Under the pieces are notes generated by a model. The model saw only the letters and a program-made list of their open reading frames with translations. It was not told where the DNA came from and made no database searches. Source: Macrotis lagotis (Eukaryota; Chordata; Mammalia; Peramelemorphia; Peramelidae). Taken from it: a DNA stretch of 64,000 nt. This document shows positions 41,960 to 53,847 of this stretch, in pieces. Position numbers and translations under genes: made by a program. How positions within the stretch are numbered: position 1 is the first letter of the stretch; each line of letters opens with the position of its first letter. The stretch is taken from NCBI RefSeq assembly GCF_037893015.1, contig NC_133663.1:3237378-3301377 (forward strand), given 5' to 3'.

Positions 41960-42125
41960 CCACCCTGGGATGCAGATATCCCCATATCACAGCTTAAAAA
42001 ACCTAGGGACACAGACTTGAAGTGACTTGTCCAGGATCATTCAGCTAATTAGAGTCTGAGGTTAAATTTGATTTCAAAATTAATCTAGGTCTAGGCTCTA
42101 TCTAGTGGGTCACCTAGCTATAAGA
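41960..42125 (+). repeat. MIR-like remnant with SINE-like end
   Basis: AGTGACTTGTCCAGGATCAT, TCAGCTAATTAGAGTCTGAG and CTCTATCTAGTGGGTCACCT match the minus-strand reading of the common SINE/MIR phrase order. DNA at 41521-41959 and 42126-42900 is unique with no gene recognised. Confidence 0.55.
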
Positions 42126-42904
42126 AACTTGATGGGCTTGAGGCAGGCACACTCCCCTCTCCATACTCATCCATCCCCCAGCAAGCTATGGCAGTAATAG
42201 AGGAAGGAAAAGATGAGACCCCACCATTGTGGGGCAGAGTCAGAAGAGGAAAGGGCTGGAATTGCCTTGGGATTATGCTTTGTGAACATGTGGGAAATGG
42301 GGAATCCCAGATGGAGATTATAAACCCAGGATGGGGGAAGGGATGCCACCTGTATGGTAACTAATAAATTTAAAGGCAGAGAAGGCTGGGTGAGGAAAGG
42401 AGCAAGTTCAGTTTAGACTAGGTGGAGTTTAAGGGATCTCCAGGACATATATCCACAGGCATCTGGGGATGAGACAAAATGGAACAATTAGTCCTGAAGG
42501 TCACATTCTCTTGGTGTAAAAACCAGTGTGTCTCCAACTGTCAAAAATGCACCCAGGAAAAGACCTCCCAATTGGATGGAAAGTCCAGAGATGGTCATTG
42601 TGGAGAGACAAGGACCTGACCCAGAATTGGCCTTGATGAGGAGAGACGGTCTGTGGGAAATGCTCACTGTCTTGAATGCCCCCCGGGTTGTTCTCCATGC
42701 TTCTGTCACACAATTGGGTACAGTGAAGCAGGAACTATTTTAGCTTCCAAAGAATCCAAGTTGGAGATGACAGGAAAGAGAAGATAGTTGGCAACTCTGC
42801 GTAGGAGAGAGGAGAGCTGATGAGGAGGAATTGATGGAATCTCTCTTGAGAAATGTAGACTCCAAGGTGGAATAGGCAGTAAAGGAGAGAGAGGACTAGG
42901 GAGG

Positions 42905-43145
42905 GGATCTGGCTGGTGCTGCAGTGGATCTGGGAAGACTTGGGTTCAAATCCTGCCTCAGCCACTTACTAGTTGTGTGACCCTGGGCAAATAAATCACT
43001 TCACATATGACCTTCCCATTTCCCCATCTATAAAGCAGGGATGACCATAACACTTCTCTGACGGGGTTATCCTCAGAATCAAATAAAATGATTTGTCGGG
43101 CCCAAGGCTTGTTACACAGTAAGTGCTTAATTCATGCTAATTCCC
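42905..43145 (+). repeat. MIR/THER1-like CORE-SINE
   Basis: GGGTTCAAATCCTGCCTCAG, TTGTGTGACCCTGGGCAAAT, CATCTATAAAGCAGGGATGA and CACAGTAAGTGCTTAATTCA run in order from head to tail. Confidence 0.85.
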
Positions 43146-43274
43146 TTTCTGGACTTTATGTATAGGGCAGCCAAGTCTGTGCTTTCAGAGCTCAGGGACA
43201 GCTTGAGCCATCAGGATATTTATCCTTGCATTGAGCTGAAAATCGGTCCTTCTGGGGCCAAGCAAGACAAGTCT

Positions 43275-43545
43275 ATTCTCTTTGATTGATTTTTTGGGTG
43301 GTTGCTGAGTTGTTTCCGTTGTCTCTGGCTCTTTGTGACTCCATTTGGCATTTTCCTGGCAAAGATCCTGGAATGGGTTGCCATAGCCTTGTCCAGCTCA
43401 TTTGACAGATGAGAAAACTGAGACAAACAGGGATAAGTAACTTGCTCAGTAGCTAGTAAGTGTCTGAAACGGGATTTGAATTCAGACCTTCCCGATTCCA
43501 GATCCAGTGCTCTATCTACTGCATCACCTAACTACCCTTTCCATT
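43275..43545 (-). repeat. MAR1-like SINE, nearly full length
   Basis: The minus strand reads from the tRNA-like head (ATGCAGTAGATAGAGCACTG, GAAGGTCTGAATTCAAATCC) through the body to GCAACCCATTCCAGGATCTT, GCCAGGAAAATGCCAAATGG and the CACAAAGAGCCAGAGACAAC-type tail. Confidence 0.85.
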
Positions 43546-43877
43546 TAACAGCCCTTCAAATATTCTGAGGCAGCACCCCTTTCCCCAAAGGTTCCAGTCT
43601 CTCTTCTCCAAGCAACTTGCTTCCTCTGTCAGTGCTCATGTGACCTAGTCTTAAGGACCTCTGCCATCTTGGTTTCTTGCCTTCTACTTCTATTTCTAGA
43701 CGTCCTAGTGTTTCAGGCTGAGTTCCTTGGCAGGACTTCACCTGTATAATTGATATTCTAGAATTTGCCTTCTCAGGGGAGTTCAGGAAAGAGAAACTTT
43801 GGGACTACAAATCTGAAAAGAAAAGAATGCTAAAAATAAATAATTAATGAATTGAAATGTAAAATAAAAGTTCCAGA

Positions 43878-44016
43878 GGGCAGCTGGGTGGCACAGTGAA
43901 CAGAGCACTGGCCCTGGACTCAGGAGGACCCGAGTTCAAATTCAGTCTCAGACAATACTTATTTAGCTTTGTGACTTTCAGCAAGCCACTTAACCCCATT
44001 GCCCTGCAACAAAACG
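43878..44016 (+). repeat. tRNA-derived marsupial SINE
   Basis: GGGCAGCTGGGTGGCACAGT, GAACAGAGCACTGGCCCTGG, GGACCCGAGTTCAAATTCAG and AACCCCATTGCCCTGCAACA form a nearly complete copy. Confidence 0.85.
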
Positions 44017-45095
44017 TTCTATTCTTCATCTGACAGTAATTAAAGCCCTTCTGGGCTCTCCTGACCATCTGATAACTTCAGTTTTCCTACAGCTCAAATC
44101 TCAGGAAATTTGGATGTCATCTCATTGGGGAAGTGATGCACTTACCAGCCCTGGAGCTCTTCTCTGCCTTCCATCTATAATCTTCCTTGGTCTGGTGGCA
44201 CAGACATCACCCAAACGCACTCTGTGGTCAGGTCAGGTCATTGCCCTTCAGAGATTAGGATGGGAAACCACTCCCTACTCCTACCCCAACTGGCTACCCA
44301 CTTGGTCTCTTAGAGTAGTTGAATGGCACAACCACACAAGTCCATCAGTCACAGGTGGGTCACCAGCCCCCAGGGCCATTCCTAGGCCAGAGACAAAGAA
44401 CTCAAGCTATGCTTGGGACAAGGAGCATGAAAGGAATCCATTGATGGGAGTGGGAGTCAGAGCTGAACAAGATGGATACCCTTGGACACTGGCTCAAAGC
44501 TATCCAGCTGTATATTGCAAACCTCTGAGGGCTGGTCCTCCCCAAAATTGTTGCTCTGAGCCAAAGTCCTTGTTGTTCTACCCTTAGCTATGGTTTTAGC
44601 AGCCTTTTTGGAATTGTGCCCTCATCAGCCCCCCAAGACCCTCAGAAGTTGACCACAAATGGAGAAGCCAGATGTCCTCAACATGGTCTCTCATAGGTGT
44701 TTATCTAACCAGTGGCTCATTCACAGGAGACTTTTGAGTTGACTGACATTTGACAATCTGGTTCTGGGACAGATTGCAATGACTGTTTAGTCAATAGTGA
44801 CTAAGACCAGAGGCAGGTCTGGGAACCTCCCGTTTGTGTCCAGTCATGGAAGGCCCTCAGCTGCCCATGGACTCGGGGGCAGGCCAAGGGATGTTCTGAA
44901 TGCACAGGCAGTCTTTGATCCTGAGAGCCAGTTGATCCAGGTGCCCTCCAGCATTGTGCCTATTTGGAGAGATGACTGGTTTAGACCTGAGATTTCCTGG
45001 GAATTCCCACTGTAGAACTTCCCTCCACTGGAAAGTTCAGCTACCTCATCAGTCACTTAGAATCTTTGCAAGGTGCTTGAGGACATGAAGGAGTC
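44017..45095. other. Unique non-coding DNA
   Basis: No gene recognised. A 157-codon open frame (44114-44587) has no identifiable domain, no clear splice context and ordinary composition; it is treated as chance. Confidence 0.45.
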
Positions 45096-45096
45096 A

Positions 45097-45330
45097 TTAT
45101 TGTTTCTCTCTCTGTCTCTCCCTCTCTCTCTATTTCTCTTTCTCTCTTTCCTTCTGTCTGTCTCTCCATCTCTCCCTCTCTCCCTCTCTCCCTCTCTCCC
45201 CTTTCTTTCTCTCTCTCTTCTCTCCCTCTCTTTCTTCCTCTTCCTCCCTTCTCTCTCATGCTCTTTCTCTCTCGCTTGATTACTCTATCTCCTGTCTCTC
45301 CCTCTCCCCACTTTTTTCTCTGTCCATTTC
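45097..45330. repeat. (CT)-rich polypyrimidine tract
   Basis: About 230 bases of CTCTCT, CCCTCT and TTTCTC words, including four tandem CTCTCCCT units near 45175-45200. Confidence 0.9.
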
Positions 45331-46129
45331 TCCTTGCTGCCTTGCCAGTGAAGTTACCTTTTTCTTCAAGTGACCCCAATGGGTGAGTCATTCCAATCAT
45401 GTTACTGAGAACCCAGAACATTGAGGTGGAGATTGGCTGCTGCTCTCTCCTTTTTCATTCCAGTACAGACTTTCCATGGCTCTCCTCAGTCTTGGTTCCC
45501 TTTGTTTCCTGGCTGCTTGGAGCTGAGAAGGTTCAGATCGAGGTGTATGTGGCTGGGGGGGGGGAGAAGAGAAGTGGCACCCCCACCCTCCAGCCCCAGT
45601 GTTTGCTCTGTTCTGCCCTCAGTCTTTGACCTTGGCATTGCCCAGTGTTCTTTAGGGGCAGTTTCCTCCTATTACAGCTGCCTCAGGGAGGTGGGGCTGG
45701 TTTCCTCTCAGTTTTATAAAAGTGGGTTGTTAACAGCCCTTTGGGATCACTCTGGGTGTCCACCCCACATCCTTGCATCACTCACACTTCATAAACCGGA
45801 GACAGCCGAGTAATCCACTGCAGGAGGAAGGATGTCCGTCCTGGAAGTGGTCCCTGGGGGCTAAGGAAGGCAGGCTCTCTCAACCTCTTCTTCTAGGCAC
45901 TTAACCAAAAGGAGGAAAGAGCCAATTGCAGAGTCCCACTGAAGTTGCTGAGGCTGGAGAGGAATTCCTCTCTCTGTGTTGGTGGAGATTTTTGAGGGTC
46001 TTGAATTATCATCATTGACACTGAACTGGGAAGAGCCTCCCTGGATACCTCATCTAGCCCCCTTCATTTACAGTTGCAGAAAAACCCTGTATAGAAATGT
46101 GGCAACTTCTTTCTAGCCAGGGGGCATGG
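45331..46129. other. Unique non-coding DNA
   Basis: No gene recognised. A worn MIR-like phrase is at about 46030-46090 (ACTGGGAAGAGCCTCCCTGG, CATTTACAGTTGCAGAAAAA). Confidence 0.45.
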
Positions 46130-46550
46130 GAATGTTTTGGGGAGATCATAGATGGCTGGTTGTTACAGGACCAGCCATGGGCTGAGGTCTCCGTGTGCCC
46201 CATGGGGTCAGCCATGGGTTGGACTGAGAATGAGCAAGTTAATTAAGGCCTCTTAGAAAATATCCCCTGAGATCTGACCCAGGTCACTGTGTGGGGATGT
46301 ACCAGCCCACATTGCCTCCCATCACCCCCTTCCCATTATGGCAATTACTGGGTTAACGGAGCAGGGATTCCAAGAGACTTCTGGGATGGATTGTGACCTT
46401 GTGGATGGTGGAGAGGTTGCAGTGACCCTGTGGGGCATGTCACTAACTGTTGGAGGGAGTCCCAGAGTAAATAAGCCTGAACCAGACTGTGTACTCAGGA
46501 TGGTCTGATTTAACCCAGTGAAGAGGACAGCCATAGGCAGTGAGAGAGCT
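46130..46550. promoter_or_regulatory. Candidate conserved non-coding block
   Basis: Some 400 repeat-free bases with sparse distinctive motifs: CAAGTTAATTAAGGCCTC near 46227, GGCAATTACTGGGTTAACGG near 46339 (homeodomain/HNF1-like) and AGGTCACTGTGTGG near 46281. Inferred from texture only. Confidence 0.2.
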
Positions 46551-46919
46551 GGAAAACTCCCCTGGACAATGTCTTTTGGGCCTCAGTTGACCCCTAAAAG
46601 AGAATTGTTTCTGACAAGGAACTATGTCCATGCTGCTCATAGATTGGAGTCCCAAAGCTTTCATAGACTAAAATTGCATAAGTATATCCCAGCAATGTCC
46701 AGGTTGTCCAGGATGGAGGTGTACCCTCCAATAGCTCTGGTTGCAACTGTCCTCTCATGTCCTCAGTGGTTCTTGAATTTCTGAAAAGTGAGCCCCTTTG
46801 GAGACCACCTGATTGTGGATGAGCTCTCCCCAGCACCTTAGGCTTCAAGCACTCCTTCACCGTTCATTAGTATTTGTCCTGAGCTGGCAGGCTTTCAGGT
46901 TCAGAGCCAAAGGAATCTC

Positions 46920-47240
46920 CAAGGCCATCTAGCCATAAAATCACAGAAGAAAGGGCTTGAAGCATCTCAGAGGCCTTCCTATCTCCTTCCCATTCACAGA
47001 TGAGGAAACTGAGGCCCAGGGAAGTGGAGTGACTCGCCCAAGAACACACAATTATTAAGTGAAAGAGGCAGGATTTGAAACCAAATCCAACATTCTTTCT
47101 ACTGTACCAAGAACTATCTCATTCTATAGCTTAGGAAACTGAGGCTCAGCAGGACTAGGTGACTTGTCCAAGGTCCTTCAGACAAGATTGGGACAAGCTC
47201 CTCAGACTCCATATTCAGCCCTCTTCTACAGCACCAAGAC
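46920..47240 (+). repeat. Two MIR-like remnants in tandem
   Basis: First: CACAGATGAGGAAACTGAGG, AAGTGGAGTGACTCGCCCAA, AGGATTTGAAACCAAATCCA. Second: ATAGCTTAGGAAACTGAGGC, TAGGTGACTTGTCCAAGGTC. Both in the same orientation. Confidence 0.7.
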
Positions 47241-48782
47241 TTACCAGAAATGTGGTCACCAGATCACCCCCACTATTCCTGAAGACTATCTCACAAAGTG
47301 GACTCTGCCCCGGTGAAACTCAGAAGTAAGGATACGCTGACACTGGGAACCTTGGTAGCAGGAGAGCCTTAGCAAAGGAGGCAGTCCCTTCAGAGGTGCA
47401 GATGGCAACCATGTCTACCTCTCTGTTTATAACTCTTGCTCATGCCTTTCCCTAAATCTTCCAGAAAGGCTCTCCCCAATATGCTTTGGACCTACCCTAG
47501 ACCTCTTGAGATCTCATATGCCCTGGGGCCATATAAACATCAGGAAATTGCATCACCCCATTTACCATGACAAGGTTAAAGACAATGTGCACATACATGT
47601 GACAATATACACATGTGTGTGCATTTGCACTACATGGATTGGCTGCCAACAGCTCCAAATGTCCCAGAATGGAACAGTGTTTTTGGCTGGGTTCTTCTTT
47701 GAACTTTCTGCTACAGTCCCCATCATCCTCATGAACAGGGCATGTGAGAGGAGAGGGCTTCCCCTCCTTTGCTTACCTTGTTTTGCCCCAGCTCCACAGG
47801 GGTGTTGGTTTCTGTTCTGAGTTGTTTGTTCTAAGGTTCAGGTGCCAGAGATGATCGATGGCACCAGGAGTCCAAGCCATAGTGATCTTGGAACCAGAAA
47901 TGCAGACAGAGTGACTCAGCCAGATGCTGCATAGAAGCCCTGGGAGCTCAGGGTGCCTGGCAACTGGAGGGAGACTGAGGGAGTTGGAACATGGACCTGG
48001 ACCTGTCCTCTATAGGAATGAGGTCAGTTATGACCCTGAATCCCTTCTCCTCAGAGACTGAGGTAGTACAAGGTGAAGGGGAATTGTGCCTCCCTCAATA
48101 TATGTCTGATTTTTGTGATCCTCTCTTCTGAAGTAACTATGCTCTTGTAGAAACTCCATGGTGTTACATGTATGTATGCATGTGTATATGGAATGCACAT
48201 GGCCCATGTATGATGACATAATGACTGGTTGGTCCTCTGGAGCAAGTGTAAACATTCAGTAAATGGTTCCAACCTGCTAACCCACTGACAAGCACCAACC
48301 TTTGGTGATTGGCCTCAGAGACATTCCTGGAGGCATCTTGAAGAAGGCTGGAGCCAGCTTCAGTCTTGTCTGCCTCAGTTTCTTCTCCTATGCTCTTGGG
48401 GGATCTTGGTAACCCCTTTGCTTATGGTGCCTGATGGTAGGCAGCAAAGTCAGTGAAGATGCTTAGGATCTTCTCTCAGTCCTTGGCCTTGGCACTTTTT
48501 TCTTTTCTTTTGTGGGTGAAGGAAGATGAGGAAGATGAGACCACAAGGCTTTGGGAGTCAAATAGCCAGTCTGGACATTGCAACCAATTCAGCATTGAAG
48601 CCCTAAGGAGCAAATAGTGACTTTTGGGATCCAGCTCAGAGTAAAGGAGAGGAGGATGTGAACTTAGAGGGAGCAATGTCCAGAAGGGTCACACTAAGAT
48701 TGGGATAATTCTCTGCGGAGACCTTATATCATAGAGGGGTAACATTCTTGACATGTTGTTAGGGGGATATTTGTCTTTTGTT
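47241..48782. other. Unique non-coding DNA
   Basis: No gene or repeat recognised across about 1.5 kb. There are short alternating TG/CA-rich words at 47580-47635 and 48168-48205. Confidence 0.45.
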
Positions 48783-48794
48783 CTTGTTATACTT

Positions 48795-48944
48795 AAAAAA
48801 AATTTATTTACTTAAGACAATGTGGTTAAGTGACTTTCCCAAGGTCACACAGCTAGGTCATTATTAAGTGTCTGAGGTCACATTTGAACTCAGGTCCTCT
48901 TGACTCCAGAGCTGCTCTATCCACTGCGACACCTAGCTGCCCCT
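48795..48944 (-). repeat. tRNA-derived SINE with target-site duplication
   Basis: On the minus strand GGGCAGCTAGGTGTCGCAGT through CCTGAGTTCAAATGTGACCT to CTTGGGAAAGTCACTTAACC. Flanked by CTTGTTATACTT (48783-48794) and CTTGCTATACTT (48945-48956), a 12-base duplication with one mismatch. Confidence 0.9.
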
Positions 48945-49095
48945 CTTGCTATACTTTTGATGTAAGAATCTCTTTAAAAGCTAATTGACATTAAAGAGTT
49001 AAGTGAAACTGAGGCTTTAGCCATTGACTCCAAAGAGTAAGAGAGAATACTACTAGTTGGGGCTCAAACCAATGGAATGTCCATAATGATATCCT

Positions 49096-49308
49096 AAGGG
49101 TACCTAGGTGGCATAGTGCATAAGACACCCAGCCTGAAGGCAGGAAGCTTCATCTTCCCGAGTTTAAATCTGGCCTCAGACACTTATTAGCTGTGCAACC
49201 CTGGACATGTCATCTTACCCTGTTTGCCTCATTTTCCTTATCTGTAATATGAGCTGGAGAAGGAAATGGGGTCACAAAGAGTCAGACATGACTAAAAAAC
49301 AACAGAGT
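49096..49308 (+). repeat. MAR1-like SINE
   Basis: GGTACCTAGGTGGCATAGTG, GAGTTTAAATCTGGCCTCAG, TTATTAGCTGTGCAACCCTG, GAGCTGGAGAAGGAAATGGG and AAAGAGTCAGACATGACTAA, ending in AACAACAG. The body lacks the usual 'CCACTCCAGTATCTTTGCC' segment, so it carries an internal deletion. Confidence 0.9.
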
Positions 49309-49855
49309 CTCTTTGAACTCTGAGGGGCAGTTGCAGCAATTTGAATCTGGGAGATGTCCTGAAGAAGCAGAAAGAGAAGCCCATAGGTGCTGACTGGCTC
49401 CAAGGCTTTCCTTCTAGAATATTTGGAGATGTTCTAGCCCTGGGTGGGTCCTGCTAACCACAGCAATAGGAGGTGACCTTCTCGCTTGGTCACAGAGTCA
49501 GCTTGGGCAAACCTTCTCCAAGGATTGTCACCCTTTTTGGCTTGACAAGTGGTCTCGGAGGGACTTGCCCCCAAACTTCCTTCTTCTGGGGCTACCTTGG
49601 GGATGTGAACCTCTGAACTCGATCAGCCTGGTCCTGTTTATCCTGGGGCCCAAGCTTTGGCTTCACTAATCGAACCCTCAAGAGTCCAGGGTCACCTCCA
49701 CCCTGCAGCCCTGGAGGAGGGCCAGAATAGCCGGACAAATTGATTTCAACTAAATCAACTATGGTGAGCCAACTTCACAAGTGTGTAGAGGGGGAAAAGA
49801 TGAGAACATAGAGGAAATAAGAAGTGGTTCTTGCTATTGTTTCCTTAGTCGCCTA
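49309..49855. other. Unique non-coding DNA
   Basis: No gene or repeat recognised. Confidence 0.45.
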
Positions 49856-49856
49856 G

Positions 49857-49990
49857 ATTTTGAGCTAAGAGGAACCCTTAAAGACTCTCTAGTTTAACCC
49901 TGTCATATACAGATGGGGAAACTGAGGCCTGGAGAGGGGAAGATACTTGCTCAAGGTCACACAAATCACTTTTAATACTGCTAATCATTT
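49857..49990 (+). repeat. MIR-like remnant
   Basis: CTAGTTTAACCCTGTCATAT, AGATGGGGAAACTGAGGCCT and CTTGCTCAAGGTCACACAAA are in order. DNA from 49991 to 50230 holds nothing recognised. Confidence 0.7.
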
Positions 49991-50229
49991 CTATTGTTTG
50001 CCTTAAAAGGGGCAGTAGTTCTGATTTCACCTTCCTGAGGAGGGGATGCATGAATTTTTTATTTGCATTTGTTGAGCTGGTTCTTACTTACAAACCTGAA
50101 GTTATTTGGTAGGGGAGAGCACAGAGGCTTGAATGACTCCCCTTTGCTATTAGGGTCACACCCATCCCTTCTTCCTTCCTCTCTTCTTCCATCACTCATT
50201 CATCCATTCTTGGTGGAGAGGCTCTAAGG

Positions 50230-50425
50230 GTGAAGGTGCTGTATATACATTAGAGTGTTACAATCGTCCTCACCCAATCGTGGCTCCATTTAGCCTCAGC
50301 TTTCATGCTCCCAGCTGATTCTCCCAACAACCCCAAGGAGTGGGTGCCATCATTCCCTCCTTTCATTGACGTGGAAATTGAAGCCAAGAAAGGTTAAGTG
50401 AATGGCTTGGGGTCACCCACTGGAG
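50230..50425 (+). repeat. L3/MIR3-like remnant
   Basis: CTCCCAACAACCCCAAGGAG, TGGGTGCCATCATTCCCTCC and GAAATTGAAGCCAAGAAAGG keep the consensus order. Confidence 0.6.
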
Positions 50426-51238
50426 AGCCCGGCTCTTCCTTTCTCCCTGCTTCCTTTGTCTTGCTCGGAGCTGTCCCAAGCCAGAGTTTGGTTTCTGGAC
50501 GCACCTGGGACGTTGGGCAGGTGTCAGAATTCTGTCTTCATCTGGGAGGTTTCCAAAGGAACATGCTTGGAATGAGCATGGAGAAGGGGGCTGAAGGCTT
50601 TGAAAGGCTCATCTGGTTCCACTTTGCAGGCTTCCTGCTGCCCAGGCTGGTCTCTGGCTCCCCCCTCACCGTGTGAGGGGGGGAGGGGGGAGGGGCAGCC
50701 CCTCCAATTCAGTGTATTGGAGTAGAACCTTGAGCAGCTCCTAGGGATGCTGGGGAGGGCTGTGTCCATCAGTGAGGAGGAAGGGGAGCCAGAGGAGCAC
50801 AAACAGGCTAAGCCACACAGAACAGGGACAGAGTCACCACATCATTTCCAGGCTTACAAAGAACTCGGAGGGAAAAATTCCAACAATGTGGCTAAGATGG
50901 CAGGGAACAAAGAGGTACAAAGAGAAGGCTGCTCTGCTCCTGGGGTGCTGCCTTTGGTTGGTGAGGGAGCCCCTCCCCCTCCCCCGGAATCTGCCATGCA
51001 CCTGGCCATCCGGGCCAGCAGGAGGTCTGGGGCAGGGGAGGCTGGACACTTCCCACCAGGGAAAGTCATCCCCACAGGGGAGGTTTGGGCTCAACTTTAT
51101 GTTGTAAAAGGGAAGTTCGATGTGGCTTCTGCTGCCACCACAAGGTGAAGAGCACTGGGTGGGGGGGGGCACTGAGGAAGAAAGACAAGGGAAGGGGAGA
51201 GGCTTGCTCCCTCTTATTTCTGCAGCTGTCCTTTGGGC

Positions 51239-51240
<2 letters not shown>
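50426..51240. other. Unique non-coding DNA
   Basis: No gene recognised. G-rich patch at about 50680-50697. Open frames of 92-159 codons here overlap on opposite strands and show no domains. Confidence 0.45.

Positions 51241-51241
<1 letters not shown>

Positions 51242-51287
<46 letters not shown>
51242..51287. repeat. (CT)about 21 microsatellite
   Basis: A pure CT run followed by a TTTTG run and then a SINE in reverse orientation. Confidence 0.95.
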
Positions 51288-51289
<2 letters not shown>

Positions 51290-51290
<1 letters not shown>

Positions 51291-51443
51291 GTTTTGTTTT
51301 GGTTTTTTTGCAAGACAAGGGGTTAAGTAACTTTCCCAAGGTCACACAGCTAGGTCATTATTAAGTGTCTGAGGTCACATTTGAACTCAGGTCCTCCTGA
51401 CTCCAGGGCCGGAGCTCTATCCACTGCTTCACCTAGCTGCCCC
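51290..51443 (-). repeat. tRNA-derived marsupial SINE
   Basis: On the minus strand GGGGCAGCTAGGTGAAGCAG, GATAGAGCTCCGGCCCTGGA, CTTAATAATGACCTAGCTGT and CTTAACCCCTTGTCTTGCAA. Low divergence. Confidence 0.9.
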
Positions 51444-51484
51444 CTACCTTTGGGGTGTTTCTGATCAAACACCCCAGCAGAATG

Positions 51485-51650
51485 TTGAGTACTAAGACTG
51501 AGGTAAAGTGGAAAGTGCCAGACTTGAAGTCAGGGGAGCCAGGTTCAAATCCCATCACAGATACTTGCTAGTGAATGACTTTAAACAATTCCCTTCTCTG
51601 TTTCTTCATCTGTGACATGGGGAATATAATACTTGGCATGCCTTCCTCAA
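51485..51650 (+). repeat. CORE-SINE remnant
   Basis: GTAAAGTGGAAAGTGCCAGA, CAGGTTCAAATCCCATCACA and TTCTTCATCTGTGACATGGG follow the head-to-body order. Confidence 0.7.
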
Positions 51651-51758
51651 TTCAACAAATATTTATGGAGCAAGTCCTGCATGTAATTCAGTCTGCTAGG
51701 CAATGGGGGATACACAGACCAAAATAAACAAAAACCAAAACCAAACAGTTCTGATCTC
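51651..51758 (+). repeat. L3-like 'CAACAAATATTTATGGAGC' fragment
   Basis: TCAACAAATATTTATGGAGC, GGCAATGGGGGATACACAGA and CAAACAGTTCTGATCTCCCA resemble the 'AACAAGCATTTATTAAGC ... CTGGGGATACAAAGA ... CAGTCCCTGCCCTCA' element. Confidence 0.6.
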
Positions 51759-51985
51759 CCAGGATAGAGCACTTGGTCTGGAGTCAGAAAGATCTGCATT
51801 CAAATCCAACCTCAGAAAAACAGATGTGTGACCCTGAGCAAGTCACTTAACCCTCTTTGCCTCAGTTTCCTCATCTGTAAAATAAACTGGAGGAGGAAAT
51901 GGCAGATCACTCCAGTATTTTTGACAAGACATTTCCTAACCAAATCATAAGGAGTCAGACAAAACACAACAACAACACATGTACC
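51759..51985 (+). repeat. MAR1-like SINE
   Basis: GGATAGAGCACTTGGTCTGG, GCATTCAAATCCAACCTCAG, GTGACCCTGAGCAAGTCACT, AACTGGAGGAGGAAATGGCA, GATCACTCCAGTATTTTTGA and CAACAACAACACATG run head to tail. Confidence 0.9.
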
Positions 51986-52845
51986 CTGAAAAAATATAAG
52001 ATCATTTTTGGGAAATGAGGATAGGAGAGGGGCAGTAATAATTGGAAAGACCAGGGAAGCCTCCTTCTAAGAATGTCATGACTCATGTCTTCCTGGCTCC
52101 AGGGTCAACCTTCTGGCCACTGTGACATGTTATCCCTCACTAGGGAACATCCAAGAAGTAGAGATAGGAATAAGCCATGAGGGGGAAGTAGAGATGGGAA
52201 TTAGCCCATGAGCTGGTAGCATCTTAGAGGTTAGATAGTGCCTGACACAGTGACCTGATTCCATACAGTCATGAAGGTTCCTTAGCTCTCAGAGCTGGAA
52301 GAGTCCCCGGGGATGCTTTAGTCCCACCCCTCCAAAGAAATTCTCTCCCTTTTCAGGTCCCTGACAAGCAACCATCCAGTCTCTGCTTGGTGTCCTGGAG
52401 AGAGGAGGAGCCAATGGGACAATTCTGTCTGTGGACAGCCTTCACAATGTGAGCAAGATTTTTCCAGGCATCAACTGGTCTCTTTAAAATCCTCTCCTCT
52501 CCTCCTGGTTCTGCCCTCTGGGGCCAAACAAAACACATATGATCTCTCCACCATGAAATAGCCTATCAAATACTTCAAAACAGCACTTAAGCCTGTCTCC
52601 CCTCCTTTATCCAAGGCAAACATCCCTCATTCCCCCATACGGAGTGGACCCAAGGATCTATCCCAACCTGCTTCCCCCCACCCCTTTATGGGTACCCTCT
52701 ATCCGATCAACAGGAGATACTCCACATGTGGTCTCACTGTGATGGATCAGGGAGGCGATATCACCTTCTCAACTCTCCAGAATAAGAATAATCCCTGATA
52801 TTTCCAGAGCAGCTCCTTTCCTCGGGGCTCCTTTTCAGGCCTGCC
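51986..52845. other. Unique DNA with a weak MIR-like phrase
   Basis: A MIR-like phrase lies near 52275-52335 (CTCAGAGCTGGAAGAGTCCC). No gene recognised. Confidence 0.45.
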
Positions 52846-52846
52846 C

Positions 52847-53035
52847 CCACACTGCTTGGGAGTTCCCTGATCCAGTTCCCAATTTCTTTCTCCCCTTCCC
52901 TCCTTCTTCCCTTACATTTTTGTCTTCCCCTTATTAGTCTGGGAGCTCCTTGAGGATAGTTTCTGTCTTTCTCTTGAATTCGAACCATGCCTAACTCCTT
53001 ATAGGCACTTAATTTATGTTAATTGACTGTGATGA
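52847..53035 (+). repeat. L2 LINE 3' end
   Basis: TTAGTCTGGGAGCTCCTTGA, GGATAGTTTCTGTCTTTCTC, TAGGCACTTAATTTATGTTA and ATTGACTG match the terminal L2 phrase order. Confidence 0.7.
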
Positions 53036-53628
53036 TCTCCCAGGTCCCATATTGTTTGGATCTGAATAACCAACAGAACTTTCTCTGGCCCCAGCAGCAG
53101 CCCCTGAAGGGAGGAAACCCTGAGCTAATCTGTTGCTTGAGTCTCCTCTCAGTCGTTGATTGTGTATTCAGAGATCGGTTTTCTAAACCACTGCAAAATG
53201 AATGGAGTTGGAAGGGACTCCCTATTTTCCTGTAGTGAGGACTCAGCTGTCTCTGTCAGAAGAGAGCTCCCTCCCTCCTGCCTCTAGCCAATATCAACAG
53301 GAGAAACAAAGTCTGGTCCAGGGTCTGGGTTAGGGGGTGAGACTGGAGCCCAGGGGAGAGGCTGCAGAGTTTCTGTGTTGGCCACGGCAAAAGTGTTGAA
53401 GCTTCTTCAGCTGAGGCCAGACAGTCAGAAATTCCCTTGGCAGGGCTCCTGGATGACATGGACTTGGCAGGGCTCCCACATACCATAAAACTCAAGAGCT
53501 AAAAGGGATTCCAGAGGTCACCCTGGACCAGGCAGGTTCAAAGCAGAGGCAGTGGCAGGCTGATCAGAACTAATCCAATGACTCCAAGAGAAAGATGTAG
53601 TTTGTAGAGTCTTAACTTCCTACTCTGG
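53036..53628. other. Unique non-coding DNA
   Basis: No gene or repeat recognised. Confidence 0.45.
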
Positions 53629-53629
53629 G

Positions 53630-53835
53630 CAACTGGGCAGCTCTGATGATACTCAGAAGGACCTGAGTTCAAATCTGACTTCAGATGCTCATAAATTGTG
53701 TGACCTTGGTCTTCACTTCACCCTATTTGCCTCAGTTTCACATCTGTAAAATAAACTGGAGAAGGGAATGGTAAACCAGTCCAGAATCTCCAAATGGGGT
53801 CATGAAGAGTCTGACACAACTCAACAACAATACTG
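53630..53835 (+). repeat. MAR1-like SINE
   Basis: GACCTGAGTTCAAATCTGAC, TTGTGTGACCTTGGTCTTCA, TAAACTGGAGAAGGGAATGG, AATGGGGTCATGAAGAGTCT and ACACAACTCAACAACAATAC. Confidence 0.9.
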
Positions 53836-53847
53836 TGTGCAAAAAGG

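Noticed and set aside
44114-44587. 157-codon plus-strand open frame
   Set aside because: No domain, no supporting context, ordinary desert composition.
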